Shown: positions 17,959 to 27,410, counted from the first letter of the stretch. The stretch: DNA of 35,667 nucleotides from Burkholderiales bacterium (GCA_019748155.1 JAIEPY010000109.1:1-35667); one strand, 5' to 3'. Translations and numbers: made by a program. Notes: a model not told the origin generated them from the letters alone.

Positions 17959-18804
17959 ATGAAAAATAATGTATTGACCTTTAGCGATCATTCGCGGCAT
18001 TTTAAAGATTGCATTTACGTTTATCCGGTAGTATCCAGACGCTCTCAGGGGGTGTCATTGGGGATTAATTTAAACATCAATAATGCTTGTAACTGGCGCT
18101 GTGTGTATTGTCAGGTTGAAGGTCTGGTGCGGGGTAAGCCGGAACGGATTGACTTACCACGTCTAAAATTCGAGCTCGATATGATGCTGGACTGGATTGT
18201 CAATGGCAAGTTTATTCAGGAATATGCACCGGTTAGTTTGCGGCGCTTTAATGATATTTGCTTATCAGGTAATGGTGAGTCAACATTATCTGAAGATTTT
18301 GTTACGGTCTGTGAAATAATTGCTGAGTTGCGACAAAAATACTCTATTGGTACAGATGTAAAAACAGTATTAATCAGTAATGGCAGCGAAATTTTAAAAG
18401 AAAATGTTCAACAAGGTCTTAAGATTATTGCCGAAAATAATGGTGAGCTGTGGTTTAAGATTGATCGGGCCAACCCCAGTGCAATTAATCTGGTAAATCA
18501 AGTAAGTATTGATATTAATGGAGTGATAAAACGTTTAGAGTTAGCCAGCTCATTGTGTAAAACGTATGTGCAGAGTTGTTGGTTTCAAGTTGATGAGATT
18601 GAGCCTACAGCTGAATTAGTTACAGAATTTGTTGCTCTTATGCTGCAATTAAAACCTTATATCGCCGGAGTATTACTCTATTCAACTGCTAGAAATCCTG
18701 CACTAGCAGAGGGAAATAATATCTCTCAGGTTTCGCCCGAGTTTTTAACTAATCTGGCTGGGCAAATTGCAGCTCACGGGATTATGGTGAAAAACTATGT
18801 TTAA
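17959..18804 (+). CDS. radical SAM protein, function unassigned
   Basis: A 281-residue radical SAM enzyme. The iron-sulfur cluster motif CNWRCVYC supplies C44, C48 and C51, and the GNGEST segment near residues 105-110 fits the SAM-binding glycine-rich motif. The core barrel occupies most of the protein. No auxiliary cluster domain (extra Cys clusters) is obvious, so it looks like a minimal enzyme resembling COG0731-type proteins. I cannot assign a substrate. The ATG at 17959 is preferred to the GTG at 17950, though neither has a clear Shine-Dalgarno. It lies 9 bases before the DUF188 gene, so the two are probably cotranscribed. Confidence 0.83.
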   Translation: MKNNVLTFSDHSRHFKDCIYVYPVVSRRSQGVSLGINLNINNACNWRCVYCQVEGLVRGKPERIDLPRLKFELDMMLDWIVNGKFIQEYAPVSLRRFNDICLSGNGESTLSEDFVTVCEIIAELRQKYSIGTDVKTVLISNGSEILKENVQQGLKIIAENNGELWFKIDRANPSAINLVNQVSIDINGVIKRLELASSLCKTYVQSCWFQVDEIEPTAELVTEFVALMLQLKPYIAGVLLYSTARNPALAEGNNISQVSPEFLTNLAGQIAAHGIMVKNYV

Positions 18805-18813
18805 TAGGATGTT

Positions 18814-19257
18814 ATGAAGATTTATGTTGATGCGGATGCATGCCCTAAAGTGATTCGCGAAATTGTTTATCGCGCGGCTGAACGCACTAAAATAGCAGTG
18901 TTGATGGTGGCTAACCACTTCTTTCAATTGCCTAATTCTCAATTTGTGACCATGGTGCAAGTTCCATCGGGGTTTGATGAAGCAGATAAATGGATTGTTG
19001 AAGCTGTGGCTGCTGGGGATCTAGTAATTAGCAATGATATTCCTTTGGCTGATCTGGCAATACAAAAGCAGGCGCGAGTGATTAATCTGCGTGGTAAATT
19101 GTATGATGCCAATAATATAAAACAAGCTTTGGCAACTAGGGATCTACTCTCTGAACTGCGTGATAATCAGCAAATTTCAGGTGGTCCGCCGCCAATGAAC
19201 CCTACGGCGATAAAACTATTTGCCCAGCAGCTTGATAAAGAATTAGGTCGCAAATAA
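18814..19257 (+). CDS. YaiI/YqxD family protein (DUF188, PIN-like)
   Basis: 147 residues beginning MKIYVDADACPK, the signature of the YaiI/YqxD (DUF188) family, a PIN-like fold predicted to bind metal through conserved aspartates (D6, D8, and D residues in SNDIPLADLA). Family length is about 150, so it is complete. AGGA lies five bases before the ATG. Its biological role is not established; a nuclease is the fold-based guess. It sits in a probable two-gene transcript with the radical SAM gene. Confidence 0.92.
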   Translation: MKIYVDADACPKVIREIVYRAAERTKIAVLMVANHFFQLPNSQFVTMVQVPSGFDEADKWIVEAVAAGDLVISNDIPLADLAIQKQARVINLRGKLYDANNIKQALATRDLLSELRDNQQISGGPPPMNPTAIKLFAQQLDKELGRK

Positions 19258-19261
19258 GATT

Positions 19262-19274
19262 TATACTCAATCAG
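19262..19274 (+). repeat. 13-bp remnant of the 107-bp element terminus
   Basis: TATACTCAATCAG is identical to the outer end of the repeat elements at 20230 and 21901. It lies between the DUF188 gene and the LysR gene. No internal element sequence follows, so it is a remnant, a solitary binding site, or chance. Confidence 0.4.
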
Positions 19275-19309
19275 CTGGTTAATCTTGTTATTTATAATGT
19301 GAGTTGTAT

Positions 19310-20197
19310 ATGTATGATGATATTTTTCTCTTTGTTAAATTAGTTAATCACGACAACTTTCGTAAATTAGCCACGGTGCTAAATATCTCACAGTCAACCA
19401 TCAGTCGTCGCATTCAAAATTTGGAAATTCAGCTAAAACAACAGTTGATTAAACGTAATTCAAATGGTTTTGTACTTACCAACGAGGGTGAGGCATTATA
19501 CAAGCGTTTTATGCATTATGAGGTTGAGTTAAATTCAGCTTTGGATAGTGTGACTACAGCTTATAATGGTTTATCTGGAACTTTACGTATTGCATTACAA
19601 CCAACTATTGCTCAACGGCTTATTTCTGCCCAAATTCCGTTTTTTCAGAAAGACTATCCTGGTGCTAAACTAATTATTAAATATGTTAGTGACGCGGTTA
19701 ACATGGTTCATGATAATTATGATCTCGCAATTTGTTCGCGGATGCCAACTTCGCAGGAAAGCAAAATTCGGCCATTAAGTAAATTGACACTCAAATTATT
19801 TGCTACTCCTGAATATGCTAAAAAATTTGGAATCCCGCAAACTTTAGATGAGCTGAGTCAATATCCTTTTGTGGGAAGTGTTAATGATGATAATACTCCG
19901 ATGGTTGATTATGTAAGTAGACATGAAGTAAGTGGTGAAGAGGTGCTAATCAGGAACGAATCTAACTTATATGTCAATAATATGCTGCATGGTTTGGAAA
20001 TGGCAAAGAGTAATCTATGCATTGTTGCAGTTTGGAGTATCCTGGTTAGACAACAATTGTCACGTCATGAATTAATTCCAGTCCTGCCAGAGTATAGCTT
20101 TGGTGACTTTAACTGTTCTCTTATCAAAAATCATGATTCTTCAACCGAACTCGAGCGGGCGTTTGTCAAATTTATTGAAAATTGTTTTATTGAATAA
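19310..20197 (+). CDS. LysR-family transcriptional regulator
   Basis: 295 residues with an N-terminal winged helix-turn-helix (about residues 15-38, FRKLATVLNISQSTISRRI) and a C-terminal periplasmic-binding-like effector domain from about residue 90. I use the ATG at 19310, not the TTG at 19304, because the first helix then begins where family members start. GTGAG is the likely ribosome site. Unlike classical LysR genes it is not divergent from its neighbour. The next gene downstream on the same strand is the MHS transporter, whose upstream region holds a perfect palindrome, so transporter and hut genes are plausible targets. The ligand cannot be inferred. Confidence 0.92.
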   Translation: MYDDIFLFVKLVNHDNFRKLATVLNISQSTISRRIQNLEIQLKQQLIKRNSNGFVLTNEGEALYKRFMHYEVELNSALDSVTTAYNGLSGTLRIALQPTIAQRLISAQIPFFQKDYPGAKLIIKYVSDAVNMVHDNYDLAICSRMPTSQESKIRPLSKLTLKLFATPEYAKKFGIPQTLDELSQYPFVGSVNDDNTPMVDYVSRHEVSGEEVLIRNESNLYVNNMLHGLEMAKSNLCIVAVWSILVRQQLSRHELIPVLPEYSFGDFNCSLIKNHDSSTELERAFVKFIENCFIE

Positions 20198-20229
20198 GAA
20201 GCTAAGTTAGTTTTTATTATTTTGTATTG

Positions 20230-20336
20230 TATACTCAATCAGATTCATCACACTAGGTTGTTGCCAAGCTTCTCACCTACTAGCTGTAGGCTTCGTCACT
20301 TGTCGCCTGCTAGTATTTCGAATCAGTTTGAATATA
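20230..20336 (+). mobile_element. MITE-like 107-bp element, copy 1
   Basis: It begins TATACTCAATCAGATTC and ends in the imperfect inverse of that sequence (reverse complement TATATTCAAACTGATTC, three mismatches in 17), giving terminal inverted repeats with TATA ends. An internal hairpin CCTAC-TAGCT-GTAGG lies at 20276-20290. The reverse complement aligns without gaps to copy 2 at 21795-21901, about 80% identical over 110 bases by hand count. No coding capacity. Confidence 0.82.
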
Positions 20337-20442
20337 GTTGGCAGGAAATTTATAAGCGAATCAAGTTGTAGACCGTTGTTAGGTCTCTTTCTAAATATAG
20401 CGTTTAATTTCAAATCCTTTTAGACTTCTTTTTGTTATTCAA

Positions 20443-20465
20443 TTTTGCATCAGCGTTATGCAAAA
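20443..20465. promoter_or_regulatory. perfect palindrome, candidate activator site for the MHS transporter
   Basis: TTTTGCAT, seven bases, ATGCAAAA: eight perfect inverted pairs centred about 43 bases upstream of the -10 box of the transporter gene. That position suits an activator compensating for a poor -35. The LysR product encoded just upstream is the obvious candidate, although the site is not a textbook T-N11-A box. Confidence 0.5.
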
Positions 20466-20472
20466 ATAGCTC

Positions 20473-20502
20473 TATCCAAAACTAATTAAGTTGAAATATA
20501 AT
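20473..20502 (+). promoter_or_regulatory. promoter of the MHS transporter (and possibly hutGUH)
   Basis: A perfect -10 TATAAT is at 20497-20502. The -35 region (TATCCA, 20473-20478, 18-base spacer) matches only three of six, suggesting activator dependence. Confidence 0.5.
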
Positions 20503-20543
20503 TGGTAACTTAGTTTACATTCTTTAAAAGAAAGCTAATTAAT

Positions 20544-21818
20544 ATGTCTAGAGCAATAAATGCTGCCGAACGTAAGATATTGATTCTGGCATCTTTGGGT
20601 GGAATGCTAGAGTTCTATGATTTTACGATTTATGGATTTTTTTCATTGTATTTTGCCGAGCAGTTTTTTCCCACCACGGATAAGTTTGTGGCAATTATGC
20701 TTAGTTATACTGTATTTGTGATCGGTTATATCGCCAGACCAATTGGTGGAATATTATTTAGCCATCTGGGCGATGTAATAGGAAGGAAGTTAGTTTTAAT
20801 CGTTACTATGTTAATCATGGGTATTGCATCATTAGGAATTGGAATTGTACCAGTATATGCTCAAATTGGGATATTTGCTCCGATTTTATTATTAGTCCTT
20901 CGCTTGAGCCAGGGGTTAGCGATCGGTGGTGAGATTCCGGGAACTGTGGTTTATGTTACTGAATATATGCCGCATAAGAGTGGATTTGCGATTGGTTGTG
21001 TTATGGCTGGAGTTGGCTCCGGATTACTTCTTGGTGCCTTGGTTAATGTTGTGCTGAGCTCGCTTTTATCTATAGAACAAATTCATAGTTATGGCTGGCG
21101 GATACCATTTCTTTTAGGCGGGGTACTTTGTGGAGTTAGCTACGTAATTCGCAAACAATTGCATGATGTGCATACACTTGACAAAATCAGCCGTTCTGCA
21201 GCACCATTGCTTACATTATTTAAAAAGTACTCTAAATTATTAGTGAGTGGTGTGGGTGTTGGAGCGATTGCGGGTAGTTGTACGATGTTGATTTTAGTTT
21301 TTATGCCAACTTATTTAGTCGATTTAGCTAAAATTGAAAATAGCAAAGTTGCGGATTTATTGCTCGTTGCTAATGCCTTGATGATGGTGGTAAGCTATCT
21401 CTTTGGTATTCTTGCGGATAAGTATAATCGTTATACGGTGATGCGGCTTTCATTGTTTTTTGCCATTCTTGCAACTAGTGTTTGTTATTATTTGATTAGT
21501 CAGCATCTTGCAATAGTTTTTGCAGTGCTCTGTTTGGCTACGCTGCCGGGTATTTTTGCAACGATGGTTCCGTTACTGGTGAGTCATTTGTTTCCTGCTG
21601 AGATTCGTTTAACGGGTGTAGCGTTGTCTTATAATTTAGGGCACACTATATTTGGTGGCTTAGCACCAATTATCATTACTTGGTTAATACATAATTATGG
21701 TTGGGTTGCGTTAGCACCGATTGGGTATTTTTTGATAGTAATCATGATTGCACTAAGTGCGTGCTATTTTTGTCAAAAGCAAGATCGACGCGACTATACT
21801 CAAACTGATTTGAAATAA
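20544..21818 (+). CDS. MFS transporter, metabolite:H+ symporter (MHS) type
   Basis: 424 residues with about 12 hydrophobic segments. Marks of the MHS group are the N-terminal GGMLEFYDFTIYGF, the loop 2-3 sequence GDVIGRK and RLSQGLAIGGE in TM4-5. Relatives carry organic acids, betaine or aromatic acids; here the position directly before hutG suggests urocanate, histidine or a related compound, an inference only. The final codons (21795-21818, encoding about the last seven residues) and the stop lie inside repeat copy 2, so the C-terminus was probably altered by insertion. The ribosome site is weak (AAGAAAG). The gene is bracketed by the two inverted repeat copies. Confidence 0.88.
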   Translation: MSRAINAAERKILILASLGGMLEFYDFTIYGFFSLYFAEQFFPTTDKFVAIMLSYTVFVIGYIARPIGGILFSHLGDVIGRKLVLIVTMLIMGIASLGIGIVPVYAQIGIFAPILLLVLRLSQGLAIGGEIPGTVVYVTEYMPHKSGFAIGCVMAGVGSGLLLGALVNVVLSSLLSIEQIHSYGWRIPFLLGGVLCGVSYVIRKQLHDVHTLDKISRSAAPLLTLFKKYSKLLVSGVGVGAIAGSCTMLILVFMPTYLVDLAKIENSKVADLLLVANALMMVVSYLFGILADKYNRYTVMRLSLFFAILATSVCYYLISQHLAIVFAVLCLATLPGIFATMVPLLVSHLFPAEIRLTGVALSYNLGHTIFGGLAPIIITWLIHNYGWVALAPIGYFLIVIMIALSACYFCQKQDRRDYTQTDLK

Positions 21819-21901
21819 TAGTAGGCGATTTATGACGAAGCCTACACATAGTAGGTGAGGAGTAAATTAACGACCTCGGATGATGAATCTGATTGAGTAT
21901 A
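21795..21901 (-). mobile_element. MITE-like 107-bp element, copy 2, inverted
   Basis: In reverse orientation to copy 1, with TATA-ended terminal inverted repeats. The internal hairpin CCTAC-ACATA-GTAGG keeps the same stem as copy 1 while the loop differs. It overlaps the last 24 bases of the transporter gene and ends 30 bases before hutG. Confidence 0.82.
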
Positions 21902-21931
21902 GCAACTAATTTTAAAAGGGTAAATTAAATA

Positions 21932-22879
21932 ATGCATAGTTATCAAATGACAGAGTCAGGGGTTTGGTCTTGTCGCCCGGATGCCAAAGAAAATGAGTAT
22001 TTTTGTCAGAGTATTAGTCATAAAAACCTTGAATCAGAGCAGTTGCAAAAAGTTGATTTTGCGATTTTGGGTTTTGCTAGTGATTTGGGGGTTCAGCGTA
22101 ATCATGGGCGGGTTGGGGCAAAATTATCACCAATTAAAATTCGCCAATTTTTATCGCGGATGACAGTACCTTTTGCGCTATCTGGGTATGATTGTGGTGA
22201 TGTGCTAGTGGACAATAAGCAAAGCTTATTGGCAGCACAAACTCAGTTTGCTGGCAAAATTACGCAATTAGTAGAGCATGGTATTACACCACTGGTTCTC
22301 GGTGGTGGGCATGAAACTGCGTATGGACATTTTATGGGATTGATGAATTCATCTAAAGCTGATGATATTGCTATTCTTAATTTTGATGCGCATTTTGATT
22401 TACGTCCAGTTGCAGCGGATAATGAGGGTACTTCAGGCACGCCATTTCGTCAGATTTATAATGATTGTACTGCACAAGGGCGGGCATTTAATTATTATTG
22501 TGTTGGGATTCAGCCGCGGGCAAATATTCGTGAATTGTATGAGTTTGCAGAGAAAAGTGGAACAAAATATCTGGAAGCCGCGACAGTAATGGCTAATCCA
22601 GAGTGTGTAAGCCAATTAATCAGCGAAATCTTGGCGAAACATAAACAAGTATACGTGACGATTTGTTTGGATGTCTTTCACTACAGTTATGCACCGGGAG
22701 TGAGTGCTCCACAAGCGCTGGGAATAACTCCACAGATTGTGATGAGTGCATTACAACAGCTTCGTCAAAGTGGCAAAGTTTTGAGCTTAGATGTCGTGGA
22801 ATTAAATCCAGAATTTGATATTGATAATCATACTGCACGTTTAGCGGCGGTATTGTTGACTGAATTTTTATATTTTTAA
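21932..22879 (+). CDS. hutG: formimidoylglutamase HutG
   Basis: A 315-residue arginase-superfamily enzyme hydrolysing N-formimino-L-glutamate to glutamate and formamide, the last step of histidine breakdown. Binuclear manganese motifs are visible: GGGHE (about residues 127-131), NFDAHFD (about 149-155) and the fourth motif, reading TICLDVF where arginases have SxDxD. The APGVSAP segment is typical of HutG. A ribosome site AAAGGG precedes the ATG. It lies 17 bases before hutU. No clear promoter separates it from repeat copy 2, so it may be read from the upstream transporter promoter. Confidence 0.93.
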   Translation: MHSYQMTESGVWSCRPDAKENEYFCQSISHKNLESEQLQKVDFAILGFASDLGVQRNHGRVGAKLSPIKIRQFLSRMTVPFALSGYDCGDVLVDNKQSLLAAQTQFAGKITQLVEHGITPLVLGGGHETAYGHFMGLMNSSKADDIAILNFDAHFDLRPVAADNEGTSGTPFRQIYNDCTAQGRAFNYYCVGIQPRANIRELYEFAEKSGTKYLEAATVMANPECVSQLISEILAKHKQVYVTICLDVFHYSYAPGVSAPQALGITPQIVMSALQQLRQSGKVLSLDVVELNPEFDIDNHTARLAAVLLTEFLYF

Positions 22880-22896
22880 CTAAAAAGGAGTTTATT

Positions 22897-24546
22897 ATGA
22901 GTAGAGTTATTCGCGCAAATCGCGGCACAAAATTAACCGCAAAATCGTGGCTAACTGAAGCACCTTTACGAATGTTGATGAACAACCTGGATCCGGAAGT
23001 TGCTGAACGTCCTGAGGATTTGGTGGTTTATGGCGGTATTGGTAAAGCCGCACGTAATTGGGAATGTTTTGATAAAATTGTTGAAGTATTAACTACGCTA
23101 AAAGATGACGAGAGCTTATTAGTTCAATCGGGTAAACCAGTTGGGGTATTCCAAACTCACCCTGATGCACCACGGGTGCTGATTGCCAATTCAAATATCG
23201 TTCCGCATTGGGGAACTTGGGATCATTTTAACGAACTAGACCGTAAAGGCTTGATGATGTATGGTCAAATGACTGCGGGTTCTTGGATTTACATCGGTTC
23301 ACAGGGGATTGTGCAGGGTACCTACGAAACTTTTGTTGAAATGGGCCGTCAACACTATAACGGTGATTTATCTGGCAAATGGATTTTGACTGCTGGTTTA
23401 GGCGGTATGGGTGGCGCACAACCTTTAGCTGGGGTTTTGGCTGGTGCTTCAGTACTTGCTATTGAATGTGATGAAACACGGATTGATTTTCGGATGCGTT
23501 CACGTTATGTAGATTATAAGGCTAAATCTTTAGATGAAGCGATGGAAATAATCAATAAAGCGGTTGCTGAAAAACGTGCAATTTCAGTTGGCTTACTAGG
23601 TAATGCGGCGGAACTTTTACCTGAAATGATACGTCGTGGTATCCGCCCAGATGCGGTAACTGATCAAACCAGTGCACACGATCCATTAAATGGTTATTTA
23701 CCACTTGGCTGGAGCTTAGAGCAGGCAGTTAAATTACGCAAAGAAAACCCTGAGCTAGTGGTTGCAGAAGCTAGAAAATCGATGGTGGTTCATGTTCAGG
23801 CGATGTTAGATTTCCAAAAACAAGGTATTCCTACTTTTGATTATGGTAATAATATTCGCCAAGTTGCTTTGGAAGAGGGCTTGCAAAATTCCTTTGATTT
23901 CCCAGGTTTTGTTCCGGCATATATTCGTCCATTATTCTGTAAAGGTGTTGGACCGTTCCGTTGGGTGGCTTTATCAGGTGATCCTGAAGATATTTATAAA
24001 ACTGATCAAAAAGTTAAAGAATTATTGCCGAATGACAAACATTTACATAATTGGTTGGATATGGCACGTGAGCGGATTCAATTCCAGGGCTTACCAGCGC
24101 GGATTTGCTGGGTTGGTTTAGGTGATCGTGCGCGCCTGGCTTTGGCATTTAACGAAATGGTTAAAAGCGGCGAATTGAGTGCACCGATTGTAATTGGACG
24201 GGATCACTTGGATTCCGGTTCAGTAGCCAGCCCTAATCGTGAAACTGAAGCGATGCTAGATGGTTCGGATGCAGTCTCTGATTGGCCGTTATTGAATGCG
24301 CTCTTAAATACAGCTGGTGGCGCAACCTGGGTTAGTATACATCATGGAGGTGGAGTTGGAATCGGTTATTCTCAGCATGCCGGAGTAGTAATCGTTGCCG
24401 ATGGGAGCGATGCAGCCGCCAAACGTCTCGGTCGCGTACTAACCAACGATCCTGCAACAGGTGTAATGCGTCATGCCGATGCTGGTTATCAAATCGCGAT
24501 TGATTGCGCGAAAGAGAAAAATTTAAATTTACCAATGGTTAAATAA
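22897..24546 (+). CDS. hutU: urocanate hydratase HutU
   Basis: 549 residues, typical for urocanase, converting urocanate to 4-imidazolone-5-propionate with tightly bound NAD+. The dinucleotide-binding segment [12 protein letters not shown] is near residues 167-178, and C404 lies in the conserved [10 protein letters not shown], which corresponds to the active-site cysteine region of the family. The C-terminal [15 protein letters not shown] is also characteristic. AAGGAG is well placed before the ATG. Middle gene of hutG-hutU-hutH. Confidence 0.97.
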   Translation: MSRVIRANRGTKLTAKSWLTEAPLRMLMNNLDPEVAERPEDLVVYGGIGKAARNWECFDKIVEVLTTLKDDESLLVQSGKPVGVFQTHPDAPRVLIANSNIVPHWGTWDHFNELDRKGLMMYGQMTAGSWIYIGSQGIVQGTYETFVEMGRQHYNGDLSGKWILTAGLGGMGGAQPLAGVLAGASVLAIECDETRIDFRMRSRYVDYKAKSLDEAMEIINKAVAEKRAISVGLLGNAAELLPEMIRRGIRPDAVTDQTSAHDPLNGYLPLGWSLEQAVKLRKENPELVVAEARKSMVVHVQAMLDFQKQGIPTFDYGNNIRQVALEEGLQNSFDFPGFVPAYIRPLFCKGVGPFRWVALSGDPEDIYKTDQKVKELLPNDKHLHNWLDMARERIQFQGLPARICWVGLGDRARLALAFNEMVKSGELSAPIVIGRDHLDSGSVASPNRETEAMLDGSDAVSDWPLLNALLNTAGGATWVSIHHGGGVGIGYSQHAGVVIVADGSDAAAKRLGRVLTNDPATGVMRHADAGYQIAIDCAKEKNLNLPMVK

Positions 24547-24562
24547 TTTTTAAGGAATATTT

Positions 24563-26107
24563 ATGGCACAATTTACACTAAATGTTGGTAATTTAAGCAT
24601 CACTGATTTGATGCATTTAACTTACACTAAAGATGCTACGATTAAAATTACTGAGCAGGATTATACTAATATCCAAGCCGCTACGGATTTAGTTGCTGAG
24701 ACGATTAAAAACGGAATCACGGCGTATGGAATTAATACTGGATTTGGTTTATTAGCTAATACCATTATCCCAAATGATCAGCTTGAAGAGTTACAACGTA
24801 AAATTGTCCTTTCTCATGCCTGCGGAGTAGGTGAATATTTACCTGATCAAACAGTGCGTTTATTGCTTTTGCTTAAAATTAATAGTTTGGCGCGCGGTTT
24901 CTCGGGTATTCGTCCAGTTACGGTAGATTATTTGATCGCCTTATTTAATAATCAAATTTATCCATGTATTCCGGCTAAAGGTTCAGTTGGTGCTTCGGGT
25001 GATTTGGCACCGTTGGCACATATGAGCATGACCTTAATCGGCGAGGGTGAAGCACGGGTAAACGGGCAAGTTATGTCAGCCAAAGAGGCATTGGCAAAGA
25101 TCGGTTTAAAACCATTGACTTTGATTGCTAAAGAAGGTCTGGCATTACTTAATGGAACGCAAACTTCTACTGCCTTGGCATTAATTGGTTTATTTCAGGC
25201 GTTACGTAATTTCTCAATTGCAATGTTAAGCGGCGCTTTAAGTATTGACGCGGCTAAGGGTAGCATTGTGCCATTTGACGCGCGGATTAACTTTCTTAAA
25301 AATTGTCCGGCACAAATTAGTTACTCAAAAATCATGTATGATTTACTCAAAGATAGTGAGCTATTAGAATCTCATGCAGATTGTACCAAAGTTCAGGATC
25401 CCTATTCATTACGTTGTCAACCACAAGTGATGGGTGCAGTTTTGACTTATTTATTTAGTGCGGCTGATAATCTGGTTAATGAAGCCAATGCAGTATCGGA
25501 TAATCCATTGGTCTTTACCAAAGAAAAAGAAATTTTATCCGGTGGTAATTTCCATGCGGAATTAGTTGCTATTTCAGCGGATTTAATTGCAATTGCTGTA
25601 TCTGAAATCGGCGCGATTTCTGAGCGTCGAATTTCGTTGTTGATTGATAGTCATTTAAGTAGCTTGCCACCATTTTTGGTGAATAATCCAGGGGTTAATT
25701 CGGGTTTCATGTTAGCACACGTAACAGCTTCAGCGTTGGCTTCAGAGAATAAAACTCATGCGCATCCAGCAAGCATTGATAGTTTGCCAACTTCTGCTAA
25801 TCAGGAAGATCACGTGAGTATGGCAACTTTTGCTGCACGTCGGCTTGGTGGTATCAATGAAAATGTGTTAAATATTCTCTCGATTGAGACTTTGGCGGCT
25901 TGTCAGGGGATTGATATGCGCGCACCGCTTAAGTCATCGGTACAATTAGAACGCGCTAAAGGTTTGGTGCGGGAAAAAGTTCCATTCTATGCGGAAGATC
26001 ATTATTTTGCAGCGGATATTAATAATGCACGTAAAGTAATCTCGGCTACGGAATACTATATGCCGATTTTGCAACAGCTACTGAGTGTCTACTCAAATAA
26101 AGCATAA
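24563..26107 (+). CDS. hutH: histidine ammonia-lyase HutH
   Basis: 514 residues, catalysing histidine to urocanate plus ammonia. The A144-S145-G146 triad in GSVGASGDLAPLAH autocyclises to the MIO electrophile. Y-I-N-T-G-F-G near residue 57 and the ENKTHAHPAS region are also family marks. Length is usual. AAGGA precedes the ATG, 16 bases after hutU. A strong terminator directly follows, closing the hutGUH transcript. Confidence 0.97.
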   Translation: MAQFTLNVGNLSITDLMHLTYTKDATIKITEQDYTNIQAATDLVAETIKNGITAYGINTGFGLLANTIIPNDQLEELQRKIVLSHACGVGEYLPDQTVRLLLLLKINSLARGFSGIRPVTVDYLIALFNNQIYPCIPAKGSVGASGDLAPLAHMSMTLIGEGEARVNGQVMSAKEALAKIGLKPLTLIAKEGLALLNGTQTSTALALIGLFQALRNFSIAMLSGALSIDAAKGSIVPFDARINFLKNCPAQISYSKIMYDLLKDSELLESHADCTKVQDPYSLRCQPQVMGAVLTYLFSAADNLVNEANAVSDNPLVFTKEKEILSGGNFHAELVAISADLIAIAVSEIGAISERRISLLIDSHLSSLPPFLVNNPGVNSGFMLAHVTASALASENKTHAHPASIDSLPTSANQEDHVSMATFAARRLGGINENVLNILSIETLAACQGIDMRAPLKSSVQLERAKGLVREKVPFYAEDHYFAADINNARKVISATEYYMPILQQLLSVYSNKA

Positions 26108-26115
26108 TCTTCTTT

Positions 26116-26162
26116 AATTAAGCGGGGTATTTTGTATTAAATATCCCGCTTAATTTTATTTC
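26116..26162 (+). terminator. strong intrinsic terminator after hutH
   Basis: Arms 26116-26132 and 26139-26155 form a 17-pair stem with one G-T wobble and a six-base TGTATT loop, followed by TTTATTT. hutI begins only 21 bases after the stem, so its expression needs readthrough or antitermination. Confidence 0.88.
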
Positions 26163-26176
26163 GGAAAGTTAACCAT

Positions 26177-27385
26177 ATGGATTTTGATTGCTTATTAGTT
26201 AATGCCAATGCATTGTTGGACTTGAATACTGCGCTACCTACAGCTAATTGCGTGATTGGTATTACTAACGGTAAAATTAGTTTAATTACTCAAATAGCAG
26301 ACTGGAGTCAGTTTCAGGCTAAAGAATTAATTGATCTTAAAGGTCAGCTACTTACTCCTGGATTGGTTGATTGCCATACTCATTTGATTCACGCGGGCAG
26401 TCGGGCGAATGAATTTAAAATGCGCCTTGATGGTGCTAGCTATGCCGAAATCGCTGCCGCTGGTGGCGGAATCAAATCTACAGTCAAAGCAACTAATGCC
26501 GCTAGTCATGCAGAACTTTTTGAATTGGCCGCAGCTCGTGCCAAGCTGTTGCAGCGTTCTGGTGCAACTACGATTGAAGTCAAATCTGGCTATGGTTTAA
26601 GTGTTGAGGGCGAGCTTAAAATGTTGCAAGTTGCGCGCTCACTAAATGAGCAGCTGGCAATAGATATTGTACCGACTTTTCTGGGGGCGCACGCTGTGCC
26701 AGCTGAATATGCCGGACGGAGTGATGATTATGTCAATTTGATTATTCATGAGATGCTACCAGCAGTTAAAGAGCAACAACTTGCTGAGGTAGTTGATGGT
26801 TTTTGTGAAAACATCGCATTTTCCCCTGCGCAAATGGAACGTATATTTGAGCAAGCGCAGAAAATGGGCTTTAAGCTCAAGCTTCATGCAGAACAACTAA
26901 GCGATCAAAAAGGTGCTAAATTAGCTGCGCAGTTTCATGCCTTATCCGTAGATCATTTGGAATATCTAGACCCTCAGGATGTGATAAACTTATCGCTTGC
27001 CAGAACGGTTGCAGTACTATTACCCGCTGCATTTTACTTTCTAAAAGAAACTAAATTACCACCAATGGCAGCGCTTAGAGAGCATAAAGTTCCAATCGCA
27101 ATAGCCAGTGATATGAATCCTGGTACTTCACCATTTATGTCATTACCATTAATCATGAATATGGCGTGTGTTTGTTTTGGTTTGAGTGTAAGCGAGGTTT
27201 GGCAAGGTCTAACAATCAATGCTGCTAAAGCGCTTGGTCTTGACCAATCAATTGGTAGTATTGCGGTTGGTAAACAAGCCGATTTTGCACTCTGGGATTG
27301 CACAAGTCCGGAAACAGTTATTTATAACTCAACTGGAGATTTGTGTCGCGGAATTTTTAAAAATGGAATATTTATCAATTCGTAG
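26177..27385 (+). CDS. hutI: imidazolonepropionase HutI
   Basis: A 402-residue amidohydrolase hydrolysing imidazolonepropionate to formiminoglutamate. The metal-binding H67-T-H69 in DCHTHLIHAGSR, the EVKSGYGL segment, HAEQ, DHLEYL and ASDMNPGTSP follow in family order. GGAAAG lies about 9 bases before the ATG. It stands apart from hutGUH behind the terminator at 26116-26162. No convincing promoter lies in the 15 bases between, so it may be expressed by incomplete termination. Confidence 0.96.
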   Translation: MDFDCLLVNANALLDLNTALPTANCVIGITNGKISLITQIADWSQFQAKELIDLKGQLLTPGLVDCHTHLIHAGSRANEFKMRLDGASYAEIAAAGGGIKSTVKATNAASHAELFELAAARAKLLQRSGATTIEVKSGYGLSVEGELKMLQVARSLNEQLAIDIVPTFLGAHAVPAEYAGRSDDYVNLIIHEMLPAVKEQQLAEVVDGFCENIAFSPAQMERIFEQAQKMGFKLKLHAEQLSDQKGAKLAAQFHALSVDHLEYLDPQDVINLSLARTVAVLLPAAFYFLKETKLPPMAALREHKVPIAIASDMNPGTSPFMSLPLIMNMACVCFGLSVSEVWQGLTINAAKALGLDQSIGSIAVGKQADFALWDCTSPETVIYNSTGDLCRGIFKNGIFINS

Positions 27386-27410
27386 TTGCATTTATCATTA
27401 GCTGATGCAA
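27386..27410. promoter_or_regulatory. inverted repeat TTGCAT-N13-ATGCAA
   Basis: Perfect six-base arms, 13 bases apart, directly after hutI and about 120 bases before the permease gene. The same core TGCAT/ATGCA occurs at 20443-20465 (N7) and 35592-35614 (N13). It could be an operator, or a weak terminator without a T tract. Confidence 0.35.

Larger units (their letters stand above)
20198..20543. other. 346-bp intergenic region with repeat, palindrome and promoter
   Basis: No gene is visible. It contains copy 1 of a MITE-like element (20230-20336), a weak 5-bp hairpin AGACC/GGTCT (20370-20386), an 8-bp-arm palindrome (20443-20465) and a -10 TATAAT (20497-20502). Confidence 0.8.

Noticed and set aside
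19256-19286. AAGATT...AATCTT hairpin between the DUF188 and LysR genes as a terminator
   Set aside because: Six AT-rich pairs, a 19-base loop and no T tract; too weak.
22620-22985. Minus-strand open frame across the hutG-hutU junction, and other antisense frames
   Set aside because: They lie opposite strongly supported genes, show no family resemblance and have no ribosome sites.
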